Assembly (NCBI GenBank): GCA_021847305.1
Contig: JAJZTZ010000012.1
Span: 1-35,176 of the forward strand
Direction: 5' to 3'
Origin: Pseudomonadota bacterium
GTDB lineage: Bacteria; Pseudomonadota; Gammaproteobacteria; Burkholderiales; JAJZQI01
DNA length: 35,176 bases
A program made the translations under genes and the position numbers. This document shows, piece by piece, positions 27,749 through 35,176 of this stretch. Every line of letters starts with the position of its first letter. Within the stretch, counting starts at the first letter, position 1. The notes beneath the pieces were generated by a model. It saw nothing but the letters and a program-made list of their open reading frames with translations. It searched no databases and was not told the DNA's origin.

Positions 27749-30433
27749 ATGCAAACCTTGTTGTTGGTGGATGGTTCTTCTTACCTGTACCGCGCTTATC
27801 ACGCCTTGCCGGATCTGCGTAACCACGCCAACGAACCGACCGGGGCAATCTACGGCGTGCTCAACATGCTACGCCGGCTTGCCAAAGACCACACTGCTGA
27901 TTATAGCGCGTGCGTGTTCGACGCAAAAGGTAAAACCTTTCGTGACGACTGGTATCCGGAATACAAGGCCCATCGTCCGCCCATGCCGGACGACCTTTCC
28001 TGTCAGATTGCCCCCCTGCACGAGGCGATTCGCGCCATGGGCTGGCCGCTGCTCATGGTCGAGGGCGTGGAAGCTGACGACGTGATCGGCACGCTGGCGC
28101 GGCAGGCGACCGAGCAGGGCTGGAACACCATTATTTCCACCGGCGACAAGGACCTGGCGCAATTGGTGAATGAGCGGGTGAAGCTGGTCAACACCATGAC
28201 CAACGAAACGCTTGATATCCCCGGCGTGAAAAACAAATTCGGTGTGCCACCGGAAGGGATTGTCGATTACCTGACGCTGATCGGCGACGCGGTCGATAAC
28301 GTGCCGGGAGTGGAAAAATGCGGCCCGAAAACCGCGCTCAAATGGCTGGAGGCCTATGGCACACTCGACAACCTCATTGCCCATGCGGATGAAATAACCG
28401 GCAAGGTGGGTGAAAACCTGCGCGCTGCGCTCGACTGGCTGCCGCAGGGGCGTCGCCTGATTACGGTGAAAACCGATGTGGAGAATTTGCCGCCGCTGCA
28501 CGAGCTGCATTTTGTCCAGGCCGACAAGCCGCATCTGGCGGAGTTCTTCAATCATTACGATTTCAAAAGCTGGCGCGAAGAGCTGGGCGATGTGGCCGGT
28601 ACGCCAGTGGCTGCTGCTCCAGCCGCGCAGCGGCATTATCACCAGATTACCCGCATGGCCGAGCTGGATGAATGGGTGGGCAAGCTCAAATCAGCCGGCA
28701 GTTTCGTCTTTGATACCGAAACCACCAGTCTGGACGAAATGCAGGCGCGGCTGGTCGGCCTGTCGTTCGCCGTTGAGCCGCATGAGGCCATTTATATTCC
28801 GCTCAACCATCGCTACCCCGGTGCGCCGGAGCAACTCGATGAAGCCGCGGTGCTGGCAAAGCTGGCGCCGCTGTTCGCCGACCCGGCCATCCGGAAAATC
28901 GGCCAGAACCTCAAATACGACCTGCATGTGCTGGCCAACCACGGTATTACCGTCAACGGCCTGGGGCACGATACCCTGCTGGAGTCCTATGTGCTGGAAT
29001 CGCACAAGACGCACGACATGGACAGCCTGGCGGCTCGCCATCTGGGCGTGAAGACCATCACCTACGAGGAAATTGCCGGTAAGGGCGCGCAGCAGATTGG
29101 TTTTGACCAGGTCGACGTGGACACGGCGACCGACTATTCAGCCGAGGATGCCGATATTACCCTGCAGCTGCATCAGACGCTGTGGCCGCAAATCGAGCAG
29201 GACGAGGCGCTCAAGCGTGTCTACAGCACCATCGAGCTGCCGCTGGTGCCGGTGTTGCTGGCCATTGAACGCCAGGGCGTGCTGCTGGATAGCGCAGTCT
29301 TAGCCAAACAGAGTCAGGCACTGGGCGAGCGGTTGCTGCAACTGGAGCAGGAAGCCTACGAGCTGGCCGGTCAGCCGTTCAACCTCAACTCGCCTAAACA
29401 GATTCAGGAAATCCTGTTCGAACGCCAGGGTTTGCCGGTGATCAAAAAAACGCCCGGCGGCGCGCCATCCACCGACGAAGAAGTGCTGCAGCAGCTCGCG
29501 CTGGATTACCCGCTGCCGAAAGTGCTGCTCGAATCGCGCAGTCTGTCAAAGTTGAAGTCCACCTATACCGACAAACTGCCACGCATGGTCAACCCCAATA
29601 CCGGTCGCGTGCACACCCGGTTTTCCCAGGCCGTGGCGGTGACCGGCCGCTTGTCCAGTTCCGACCCCAATCTGCAGAATATCCCCGTGCGCACCCAGGA
29701 AGGCCGCCGCATTCGGGAAGCCTTTATCGCTCCGCCCGGCTGGAAACTGGTGTCAGCGGATTACTCGCAAATCGAATTGCGCATCATGGCGCACCTGTCC
29801 GGCGATGCCAATCTGATCCGCGCGTTTGCCGCAGGCGAAGACGTGCACCGCGCCACAGCTGCGGAAATTTTCAGTGTCACCCCGCTGGAAGTCGATGCCG
29901 AACAGCGCCGTGTCGCCAAGGTGATCAATTTCGGCCTGATCTACGGCATGAGCGCTTTCGGCCTGGTGCGCGAGCTGGGCATCACCCGTGCCGCCGCGCA
30001 GCAGTATATCGACCGTTATTTCGAACGCTACCCCGGCGTGGCGGCCTACATGCAGCGCACCCGCGAGGCAGCGAAAACGCGCGGCTACGTGGAAACCGTC
30101 TTCGGTCGACGCCTGTGGTTGCCCGATATCACCAGCAAAAACGGCGCCAAGCGCCAGGCTGCCGAGCGCGCCGCCATTAATGCTCCCATGCAGGGCACGG
30201 CGGCAGATCTGATCAAACTGTCGATGATCGCCGTACAGGACTGGCTGGAAAAATCCGCTATGCAGACCCGGCTGGTGCTGCAGGTGCACGATGAACTGGT
30301 ACTGGAAGCGCCGGAGAGTGAACTGGCTACAGTGCTGAAGGAAGTGCCCCGTCTGATGGCCGGTGTGGCGCAGCTGCAGGTGCCGCTGCTGGCGGAAATC
30401 GGCAGCGGCAACAACTGGGGTGAAGCGCATTAG
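27749..30433 (+). CDS. polA: DNA polymerase I
   Basis: It fills gaps and removes RNA primers during replication and repair. It is 894 residues (E. coli 928). The three expected domains are present: 5'-3' flap nuclease (~1-290; LLVDGSSYLYRAYHALP, GDKDLAQLV, TLIGDAVDNVPGV); 3'-5' proofreading (~310-500) with intact FVFDTETTSLDE; and polymerase (~500-894) with motif A VSADYSQIELRIMAHL, the O-helix RRVAKVINFGLIYGMSAFGL and motif C VLQVHDELVLE. The intact DxE motif means proofreading is likely active. The ATG at 27749, with GGAAAA upstream, is preferred to the track start inside the LOG gene. Confidence 0.97.
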   Translation: MQTLLLVDGSSYLYRAYHALPDLRNHANEPTGAIYGVLNMLRRLAKDHTADYSACVFDAKGKTFRDDWYPEYKAHRPPMPDDLSCQIAPLHEAIRAMGWPLLMVEGVEADDVIGTLARQATEQGWNTIISTGDKDLAQLVNERVKLVNTMTNETLDIPGVKNKFGVPPEGIVDYLTLIGDAVDNVPGVEKCGPKTALKWLEAYGTLDNLIAHADEITGKVGENLRAALDWLPQGRRLITVKTDVENLPPLHELHFVQADKPHLAEFFNHYDFKSWREELGDVAGTPVAAAPAAQRHYHQITRMAELDEWVGKLKSAGSFVFDTETTSLDEMQARLVGLSFAVEPHEAIYIPLNHRYPGAPEQLDEAAVLAKLAPLFADPAIRKIGQNLKYDLHVLANHGITVNGLGHDTLLESYVLESHKTHDMDSLAARHLGVKTITYEEIAGKGAQQIGFDQVDVDTATDYSAEDADITLQLHQTLWPQIEQDEALKRVYSTIELPLVPVLLAIERQGVLLDSAVLAKQSQALGERLLQLEQEAYELAGQPFNLNSPKQIQEILFERQGLPVIKKTPGGAPSTDEEVLQQLALDYPLPKVLLESRSLSKLKSTYTDKLPRMVNPNTGRVHTRFSQAVAVTGRLSSSDPNLQNIPVRTQEGRRIREAFIAPPGWKLVSADYSQIELRIMAHLSGDANLIRAFAAGEDVHRATAAEIFSVTPLEVDAEQRRVAKVINFGLIYGMSAFGLVRELGITRAAAQQYIDRYFERYPGVAAYMQRTREAAKTRGYVETVFGRRLWLPDITSKNGAKRQAAERAAINAPMQGTAADLIKLSMIAVQDWLEKSAMQTRLVLQVHDELVLEAPESELATVLKEVPRLMAGVAQLQVPLLAEIGSGNNWGEAH

Positions 30434-30442
30434 CAGATAGGC

Positions 30443-30480
30443 TGTCCCCACCCCTTCCGTCACAGTCCGGAGGCGGGGAA
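30443..30480 (-). repeat. Third, diverged and inverted copy of the 11676/11809 repeat edge
   Basis: The minus strand reads TTCCCCGCC, then a changed 11-base middle, then ACGGAAGGGGTGGGGACA, the same order as the first ~40 bases of the 107-bp repeats. Only the edges are conserved and the internal hairpin is lost. It lies between the convergent polA and pyruvate-kinase-like genes, next to a small GCCCC/GGGGC hairpin (30481-30499). Confidence 0.7.
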
Positions 30481-30499
30481 GCCCCGGTCTCGTTGGGGC
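30481..30499. terminator. Possible terminator hairpin between convergent polA and pyruvate-kinase-like genes
   Basis: GCCCC and GGGGC pair around a 9-base loop. The TGTCCCC (30443-30449) and GGGGACA (30515-30521) pair would enclose it in a larger stem. There is no T-tract, so this is a weak call. Confidence 0.35.
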
Positions 30500-30531
30500 G
30501 GGCCGATGATTGCAGGGGACATTGGGGTGGT

Positions 30532-32382
30532 TTATTCCGCTTCGCCCAGCGCGGTACTGGCGACCGACAGTTTGCGCAATGTGGCGCGACGCTTGAAGTA
30601 GTGCGATTCCATGCGGCCGATAATGCCGGCGAGAAAGCGTACGGTTTCGACGATGTGCGGACCCTTGTTGAGCATGGCGCATTCGGCGCGGATGCTCATG
30701 GCGGCGTCGCTTACCTCGGCGCGTGAGGGCGCGCCTTTTTTCGCCATGCCTTCGAGTATCTGGGTGGCCCAGATGACCGGCACGTGCGCCGCTTCGCACA
30801 GCCAGAGAATCTCCTCCTGCACCTCCGACAGGCGCTCGAAGCCCATTTCCACGGCCAGATCACCGCGCGCCACCATGACACCGAATGGCGGATACTGCAT
30901 GCTGCTGAACAGAATGTGCGGCAGTTGTTGAAAGGCCTGGCGGTTTTCAATTTTCAGGATCATGCCGGTTTCGGCTTTACCCTGTTGCCGCAGAAATTCC
31001 TGCAGCGCTTCGATATCCGATGAATTGCGCAAGAAGGACAGCGCCACCAGATCGATATGCGGTAACAGTACACTCAGGTCGCTTTTATCTTTTTCCGTGA
31101 GGGCCGGCAGGTGAAACACGGTATCGGGGAAATTGATGCCCTTACCTGCTTTCAGCTTCGAACCGTCCGGTCCGGCGTGGGTGATGCGCACTTCTATGGT
31201 GTCGGCGCTGCAGTTCTGGATGATGCCGCCGATTTTGCCGTCGTCCAGCCAGACGCGTTGACCGGCGGTGACTTGTTCGAATGCGCTGGCCAGGCTGCAG
31301 TGGATATGAGCGGGTTGCAGTACGCTGCCGTCGGATCCGAACTTGGCGTTCTCACCGGGACTGTCTGCGCGGGTGAGCACCAGCATGTCGCCGGTATTGA
31401 GCAGGATGGGCAGGATAATGTCCGGTACCTCACCGACGTTGCCGCGCAGTAGCAGCGTATGGCGACGCCAGAGCGATACGGGCGTGTGGGGTTCAATATA
31501 GGTGGTCCTGCTGGTTTCGGCCAGCCAGGATTGTCCCTGTTGGCGAATCAGTACCAGCTCGATTTCGTCGGCGCGCGTATCACATAGCAGCAGCCGGTCG
31601 CCTTCCTGCGCATGCGTCAAGACTTGTGTGCTCACCGGCAAGACAAACGAGTGCCTGTCCGGTGCCGGTTCCGCTGCATCGAGTGGCGTCAGCCATATCT
31701 GGGCCGGCGCAACGACCTGGCCGAAGACATTGCGGCGCGGTTTGATTTTCAACACCCGGCCACTCGAGGCCAGTTGCCCGGTGCGTAGCTTCGGGCCAGC
31801 CAGATCGGCCTGGACAAGGCAGGGCCGACCGGTAGCCATGATTGCCTCCTGCAGGTTGGCAATCATGGCCAGCCAGTCAGCCGGTGTATCATGTGCGCAG
31901 TTGATGCGCATGATGTCCATGCCGCTTTGCAGCAGGTTGCGCAGCAAATTTGCATCATGGGCCGCCTCGGCAGGCATCGTGACCATGATGCGCACCTGGC
32001 GCTGCTCAGGTTGAGCGCCCAGCAGCCGGTCGGCATTGCTTTGCAGCAGCCTGCGGCCTTCCCCGCGTGTGAGCGGCGGTTCGGCCGCATCGGGTACTGA
32101 CTGGCCGGTCAAATGCGCCAGGGCGAAGATGACTGTGTTGAGCTGATCCAGAACATGCGCCTCCAGCACGCCGAGCGAAGATAGCCCGAGTCCGGAAAGC
32201 TCCTGCTGCAGGGAGCGAATATCGTGCTGCCGCAGGCTCAGGTAGTGCAGCAGGTTGCGCGCACTGGCCTGCTGCGATGCGGGCAGGGATTGCCACAGTG
32301 AAAGGTACTGTTGTTCCATCAGCTGCGCTTGCTGGCGCAGCTGCAGCAATTGCTGCATGAGCCGTTTCGGTTTGGCAGGCAT
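30532..32382 (-). CDS. Divergent pyruvate kinase-family protein with N-terminal extension and no C-terminal regulatory domain
   Basis: Pyruvate kinase makes ATP and pyruvate from PEP and ADP. This 616-residue protein keeps much of the catalytic barrel: RIMVTMPAEAAHD and GMDIMRINCAHD (131-165), ADLAGPKLRTG (192-202), KGINFPDTVFHLPALTEKDK (414-433), DLVALSFLRNSSD, ILKIENRQAF (K477, E479), GVMVARGDLAVEMG (501-514) and IWATQILEGMAKKGAPSRAEVSDAA (537-561). Unusual points: ~130 extra N-terminal residues, glutamine/leucine-rich and helical; an expanded middle (B) domain; NFSHG replaced by NCAHD (Ser to Ala at a K+/PEP-loop position); the MLSGETAxGxYP loop replaced by MLNKGPHIVETV; and a C-terminal allosteric domain that is missing. 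Probably a separate subfamily; activity uncertain. Confidence 0.82.
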   Translation of the reverse strand: MPAKPKRLMQQLLQLRQQAQLMEQQYLSLWQSLPASQQASARNLLHYLSLRQHDIRSLQQELSGLGLSSLGVLEAHVLDQLNTVIFALAHLTGQSVPDAAEPPLTRGEGRRLLQSNADRLLGAQPEQRQVRIMVTMPAEAAHDANLLRNLLQSGMDIMRINCAHDTPADWLAMIANLQEAIMATGRPCLVQADLAGPKLRTGQLASSGRVLKIKPRRNVFGQVVAPAQIWLTPLDAAEPAPDRHSFVLPVSTQVLTHAQEGDRLLLCDTRADEIELVLIRQQGQSWLAETSRTTYIEPHTPVSLWRRHTLLLRGNVGEVPDIILPILLNTGDMLVLTRADSPGENAKFGSDGSVLQPAHIHCSLASAFEQVTAGQRVWLDDGKIGGIIQNCSADTIEVRITHAGPDGSKLKAGKGINFPDTVFHLPALTEKDKSDLSVLLPHIDLVALSFLRNSSDIEALQEFLRQQGKAETGMILKIENRQAFQQLPHILFSSMQYPPFGVMVARGDLAVEMGFERLSEVQEEILWLCEAAHVPVIWATQILEGMAKKGAPSRAEVSDAAMSIRAECAMLNKGPHIVETVRFLAGIIGRMESHYFKRRATLRKLSVASTALGEAE

Positions 32383-32459
32383 GGTACAAAACAGGTTGTG
32401 GTGATCGTGTCACGGTAACGAAAAAATATGAAACTTTGCTGACACTGGCCGCTCTTTTC

Positions 32460-32488
32460 TTGACGATGCCAGCAATGCTTACCAAAAT
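32460..32488 (+). promoter_or_regulatory. Possible sigma-70 promoter for ovoA
   Basis: TTGACG (-35) and CAAAAT (-10) with a 17-base spacer lie in the 147-base divergent gap between the pyruvate-kinase-like gene and ovoA, about 42 bases upstream of the start codon. Confidence 0.4.
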
Positions 32489-32529
32489 GAAACGCTGCCG
32501 AAAAAGCCGCCAACCATAAAGAGTTAGTT

Positions 32530-34629
32530 ATGTCTGACCTGTTTCCCCGTACGCCTCTCCTGACCGGCACCGACCCGGAGGCGAAACGCGCCGAAATCCG
32601 CGCCTATTTTCATGCCACACTGGATCGCTACGAGTCGCTGTTTGAAGTGCTCAGCTGCGACGAGGCGTATTACAAAAAATCCATTACGCTGCGCCACCCG
32701 CTGATTTTTTATTTCGGCCATACCGCCACTTTCTTCGTCAACAAGCTGGTGCTGGCCGGTCTGCTCAAATCGCGCATCAATCAACGTCTGGAGTCCATGT
32801 TCGCCATTGGCGTGGACGAGATGAGCTGGGACGATCTGGACGAAAAGAATTACGACTGGCCGACCGTGGATGAGGTGCGGCAGTACCGCAAGACCATGCG
32901 TGAACAGGTGGATAAACTGATTGCTACCCTGCCGCTGGCACTGCCGATCGACTGGGACAGCTCCTGGTGGCCCATTCTCATGGGCATTGAACATGAACGC
33001 ATTCATCTGGAAACCTCCTCCGTGCTGATGCGCCAGCACCAACTTCACTATGTGCAGCCCCACCCGGACTGGGCACCCTGCCGCGAGACCGGCGCCGCCC
33101 CGCAAAACGCGCTGGTGCCGGTGAGCGGCGGTCATGTCGTGCTCGGAAAAACCGACCCGACCTATGGCTGGGACAACGAGTACGGTCATCATGAAGCTGA
33201 CGTGCACGGTTTTGCCGCTGCCCGGCATCTGGTGAGTAACCGCGAATTTCTCGCTTTTGTTGAAGCCGGCGGCTACGGGCAGCAACGTTACTGGCTGGAA
33301 GAGGGTTGGGGCTGGCAGCAGTTTGCCAAAGCAGATCACCCTACCTTCTGGGGGAAACGGAATGGCGAATGGCATCTGCGCCTGCTGGCCGAGGAAATAC
33401 CCATGCCATGGGACTGGCCGGTCGAGGTGAATTATCACGAAGCCAAAGCCTTCTGTAACTGGAAAGCCGAACAGACCGGCCAGCCGGTGCGCCTGCCAAC
33501 TGAAGACGAATGGTATCGCTTGTATGAAGTCGCCGGCGTGGCGGAAGTGCCTGCCCACAGCAAAGCTGCTGCCAACCTGCAGCTGGATTACTGGGCGTCA
33601 TCCTGTCCGGTGAACCGGTTCAAACACGGTGAGTTTTATGACGTGGTCGGCAACGTGTGGCAGTGGACGGAAACACCCATTTACCCGTTTGAGGGTTTTC
33701 GGGTGCATCCCCTGTACGACGACTTTACCACGCCCACTTTCGACGACCGGCACAATCTGATCAAGGGCGGCTCGTGGGTCGCCTGCGGCAACGAGGCGAT
33801 CAAAGCGTCGCGCTATGCCTTCCGCCGCCACTTTTTCCAGCATGCCGGGTTCCGCTATGTAGTCTCAGAGGCGCCGGCCAGCCAACCGACTTCGCGCTAC
33901 GAAACCGACAAAATGTCGTCCGAGTACGCGGAATTCCATTACGGCCAGCAGTATTACGGCGTGGCTAATTTTCCGCAGGCGCTGGCGCAGATCGCCGTTG
34001 CCGCCATGGGCAGCAAACCCGCCCGTCGCGCCCTTGACCTCGGCTGTGCCGCCGGCCGTGCAGCGTTTGAACTGGCGCGCCATTTCGATCACGTCACCGG
34101 CATCGATTTTTCTGCCCGTTTTGTCGGCCTGGGGACGCAGATGAAGGAACAGGGCGTGCTGCGCTACACACTGTCAGACGAAGGCGAGCTGGTGTCTTAC
34201 CACGAAGCCCGCTTGGCTGAACTGGGCCTGGATGGCGTGAAAGAGAAAGTCGAGTTCTGGCAGGGCGATGCCTGCAATCTGAAGCCACAATTCACCGGTT
34301 ATGACCTGATTCTGGCAGCCAATCTGATCGACCGTCTGTACAGCCCGCGAAAATTCCTCGGTAACGTGCATGAACGCCTCAACCACGGCGGATTGCTGAT
34401 GATTACCTCGCCCTATACCTGGCTGGAAGAACACACGCCAAAAGAAGAGTGGCTGGGCGGATTCAAACGCGACGGCGAGAATGTCACGACTTTGGACGGC
34501 CTGAAAGAGGTGCTGGGGGCGCATTTCCGCCTGGTGGGCGAGCCGGTGAAGGTGCCGTTTGTGATTCGTGAAACGCAGCACAAGTTTCAGCATACGCTTT
34601 CTGAGGTGACGGTGTGGGAGCGGGTCTAG
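32530..34629 (+). CDS. ovoA: 5-histidylcysteine sulfoxide synthase / mercaptohistidine N-methyltransferase OvoA
   Basis: It performs the first and last steps of ovothiol A synthesis: iron- and O2-dependent coupling of cysteine to carbon 5 of histidine, then SAM-dependent methylation of the imidazole nitrogen. In 699 residues there is a DinB-like helical N-terminus with the iron ligands (H64 in YFGHTATFF; H155 and H159 in EHERIHLE), an FGE-type formylglycine-sulfatase fold (~190-455; VSGGHVVLGK, RLPTEDEWYRLYE, GNVWQWTET, LIKGGSWVACGNEA, SRYAFRRHFFQHAGFR) and a C-terminal methyltransferase (~490-699; RALDLGCAAGRAAFELARHF). The start SITLRHPLIFYFGHTATFFVNKLVLAGLL is typical of OvoA rather than ergothioneine EgtB, which lacks the fused methyltransferase. 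The lyase OvoB is not in the window. Confidence 0.92.
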   Translation: MSDLFPRTPLLTGTDPEAKRAEIRAYFHATLDRYESLFEVLSCDEAYYKKSITLRHPLIFYFGHTATFFVNKLVLAGLLKSRINQRLESMFAIGVDEMSWDDLDEKNYDWPTVDEVRQYRKTMREQVDKLIATLPLALPIDWDSSWWPILMGIEHERIHLETSSVLMRQHQLHYVQPHPDWAPCRETGAAPQNALVPVSGGHVVLGKTDPTYGWDNEYGHHEADVHGFAAARHLVSNREFLAFVEAGGYGQQRYWLEEGWGWQQFAKADHPTFWGKRNGEWHLRLLAEEIPMPWDWPVEVNYHEAKAFCNWKAEQTGQPVRLPTEDEWYRLYEVAGVAEVPAHSKAAANLQLDYWASSCPVNRFKHGEFYDVVGNVWQWTETPIYPFEGFRVHPLYDDFTTPTFDDRHNLIKGGSWVACGNEAIKASRYAFRRHFFQHAGFRYVVSEAPASQPTSRYETDKMSSEYAEFHYGQQYYGVANFPQALAQIAVAAMGSKPARRALDLGCAAGRAAFELARHFDHVTGIDFSARFVGLGTQMKEQGVLRYTLSDEGELVSYHEARLAELGLDGVKEKVEFWQGDACNLKPQFTGYDLILAANLIDRLYSPRKFLGNVHERLNHGGLLMITSPYTWLEEHTPKEEWLGGFKRDGENVTTLDGLKEVLGAHFRLVGEPVKVPFVIRETQHKFQHTLSEVTVWERV

Positions 34630-34676
34630 GTTTGTGAGTAAAAGTGACTGTTTGTAGGTAATTTGACTTTAAGTAG

Positions 34677-34710
34677 GCCGGGGGCGCCCGGCGGCGCGTT
34701 TCTTTCTTTT
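34677..34710 (+). terminator. Possible ovoA terminator: GC hairpin followed by a T-rich tract
   Basis: GCCGGG/CCCGGC pair around GGCG (34677-34692), followed by GGCGCG and TTTCTTTCTTTT. It starts 47 bases after the ovoA stop. The T-rich tract is itself one arm of the next inverted repeat. Confidence 0.4.
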
Positions 34711-34730
34711 GCTTGGCCAAAAGAAAGAAA
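34699..34730. repeat. Perfect 12-bp polypyrimidine/polypurine inverted repeat
   Basis: TTTCTTTCTTTT and AAAAGAAAGAAA are perfectly complementary around GCTTGGCC. All pyrimidines are in one arm and all purines in the other. It is followed by CCAAAGAAAAGGCCAC. Similar sequence is, to my knowledge, frequent between genes in beta- and gammaproteobacteria and is often miscalled as short ORFs, such as 34663..34899 here. Confidence 0.85.
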
Positions 34731-34750
34731 CCAAAGAAAAGGCCACCCTG

Positions 34751-34898
34751 TATTTGTCGACATCCCCTCGCGGCTGAATTTCTGGCGGGTGGCGAGTAAA
34801 CTCGCCCTGGCGGGGCACACACTTCGTGCCCCACTGCGGAACTCGAACAGTACTCGCCGTAATCCCCCGCCAGAAATCCAGCCACTCGGCGACAAATA
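34751..34898 (+). repeat. 148-nt structured palindromic element, copy A
   Basis: Nested helices: TATTTGTCG/CGACAAATA at the ends (9 of 9 pairs), GGCTGAATTTCTGGCGGG with its partner at 34866-34883 (17 of 18), GGCGAGTA/TACTCGCC (34791-34798 with 34851-34858, 8 of 8), and an apical GGGGCAC/GTGCCCC with a 7-base loop. The whole folds into one long, interrupted hairpin. Homologous to copy B, which lies in the opposite orientation. No protein is credible here. Confidence 0.85.
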
Positions 34899-35020
34899 AA
34901 AGGGAACCCGGAAAGGCCAAACCGTCTGAATATTTACCGCAATTAGTTTTTGTGGCGTCGGTGATGTTTAGATGGTTTGGGTGTTGGGGTTGTAGTTGCC
35001 GTTGTTTTTCAACTCCCCCT
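34899..35020. other. Gene-free spacer between the two structured elements
   Basis: Low-complexity GT-rich stretch (GGTTTGGGTGTTGGGGTTGTAGTTGCCG) without a start codon in a coding-like context, recognised RNA gene or terminator. It separates copies A and B; the window ends 6 bases after copy B, so a further part of the repeat block may lie outside. Confidence 0.6.
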
Positions 35021-35170
35021 TATTCGCTGCCGTGTTTGAGCGGGTGGGGGCGGGGGAAGTCGGCGAGCACTGTTTGAGCTCCGCAGCAGGGCACGTTTTG
35101 TGTGCCCTGTCAGGGCGAGTTGCGCAGCCGCCCGCACACATCCGCTCAAATACGGGGAAGTCAGCGAATA
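35021..35170 (-). repeat. 150-nt structured palindromic element, copy B (inverted, diverged)
   Basis: Read on the minus strand it has the same order of parts as copy A: outer helix TATTCGCTG/CAGCGAATA (9 of 9), a second helix GTATTTGAGCGG with its partner (11 of 12), conserved single-strand blocks CTCGCCCTG, CTGCGGA and AACAGT.CTCGCCG, and an apical AGGGCAC/GTGCCCT with a 7-base loop. Its sequence differs from A in the helices but pairing is kept. The third helix of A is not clearly kept. Confidence 0.82.
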
Positions 35171-35176
35171 GCGGGT

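Noticed and set aside
30434-30531. Small gene between polA and the pyruvate-kinase-like gene
   Set aside because: The 98 bases are accounted for by a degenerate repeat and hairpins, with no start codon in a coding context.
34663-34899. Short ORFs on both strands (such as SFAWPKERNQRKGHP) in the last 550 bases
   Set aside because: They translate the inverted repeat and palindrome; helices with compensating changes explain the conservation better than protein coding.
34922-34930. CCGTCTGAA, resembling a Neisseriaceae DNA uptake sequence
   Set aside because: Only one 9-base match was noticed in 35 kb, and genomes using uptake sequences carry many; a chance hit is more likely.

Overview
The window looks like a chromosomal segment of a betaproteobacterium of moderately high GC. 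The gene families (BPSS1780-type membrane protein, type II homoserine kinase beside a DUF2782 protein and polA, leuS-lptE-holA block with proA and nadD-rsfS-rlmH) are the reason; I cannot place it to genus. There is no rRNA, tRNA, phage, insertion sequence or CRISPR array that I can support. Most of the window is ordinary core genome, with some accessory genes and several repeat-rich intergenic spaces.

Layout. 1-937: the 3' end of an extended SDR gene, then a TetR-type regulator. 959-4336: metR and metE, divergent, with a perfect MetR box between them. 4305-11250: a tight minus-strand operon leuS-lptE-holA-proA-nadD-rsfS-rlmH covering tRNA charging, LPS assembly, DNA polymerase clamp loading, proline and NAD synthesis, and ribosome maturation. 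Its upstream edge holds an array of 7-bp repeats lying between the leuS and ybcJ promoters. 11407-13587: ybcJ, a 107-bp direct repeat pair, phosphoribulokinase with a strong terminator, and a helical CheZ-like protein. 13863-16982: a 1039-residue protein joining an acetoacetate-decarboxylase-like domain to an FAD oxidoreductase. 17002-24756: two 7TM-DISM diguanylate cyclases flanking a rhodanese, uvrD and a leucine-rich-repeat protein kinase. 24847-27738: a minus-strand cluster with a BPSS1780 membrane protein, thrB, a DUF2782 protein and a LOG-family protein. 27749-34629: polA, a divergent pyruvate-kinase-family protein, and ovoA, the ovothiol-forming iron enzyme.

The last 550 bases carry no credible gene. 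They hold two homologous 148-150 base imperfect palindromes in opposite orientation whose helices are kept by compensating base changes. This looks like a dispersed structured element and, together with the decarboxylase-oxidoreductase fusion, is the part of the window most worth following up.

All functional statements are from reading motifs by eye; no database search was run. Family names and lengths of E. coli homologues are from general knowledge.
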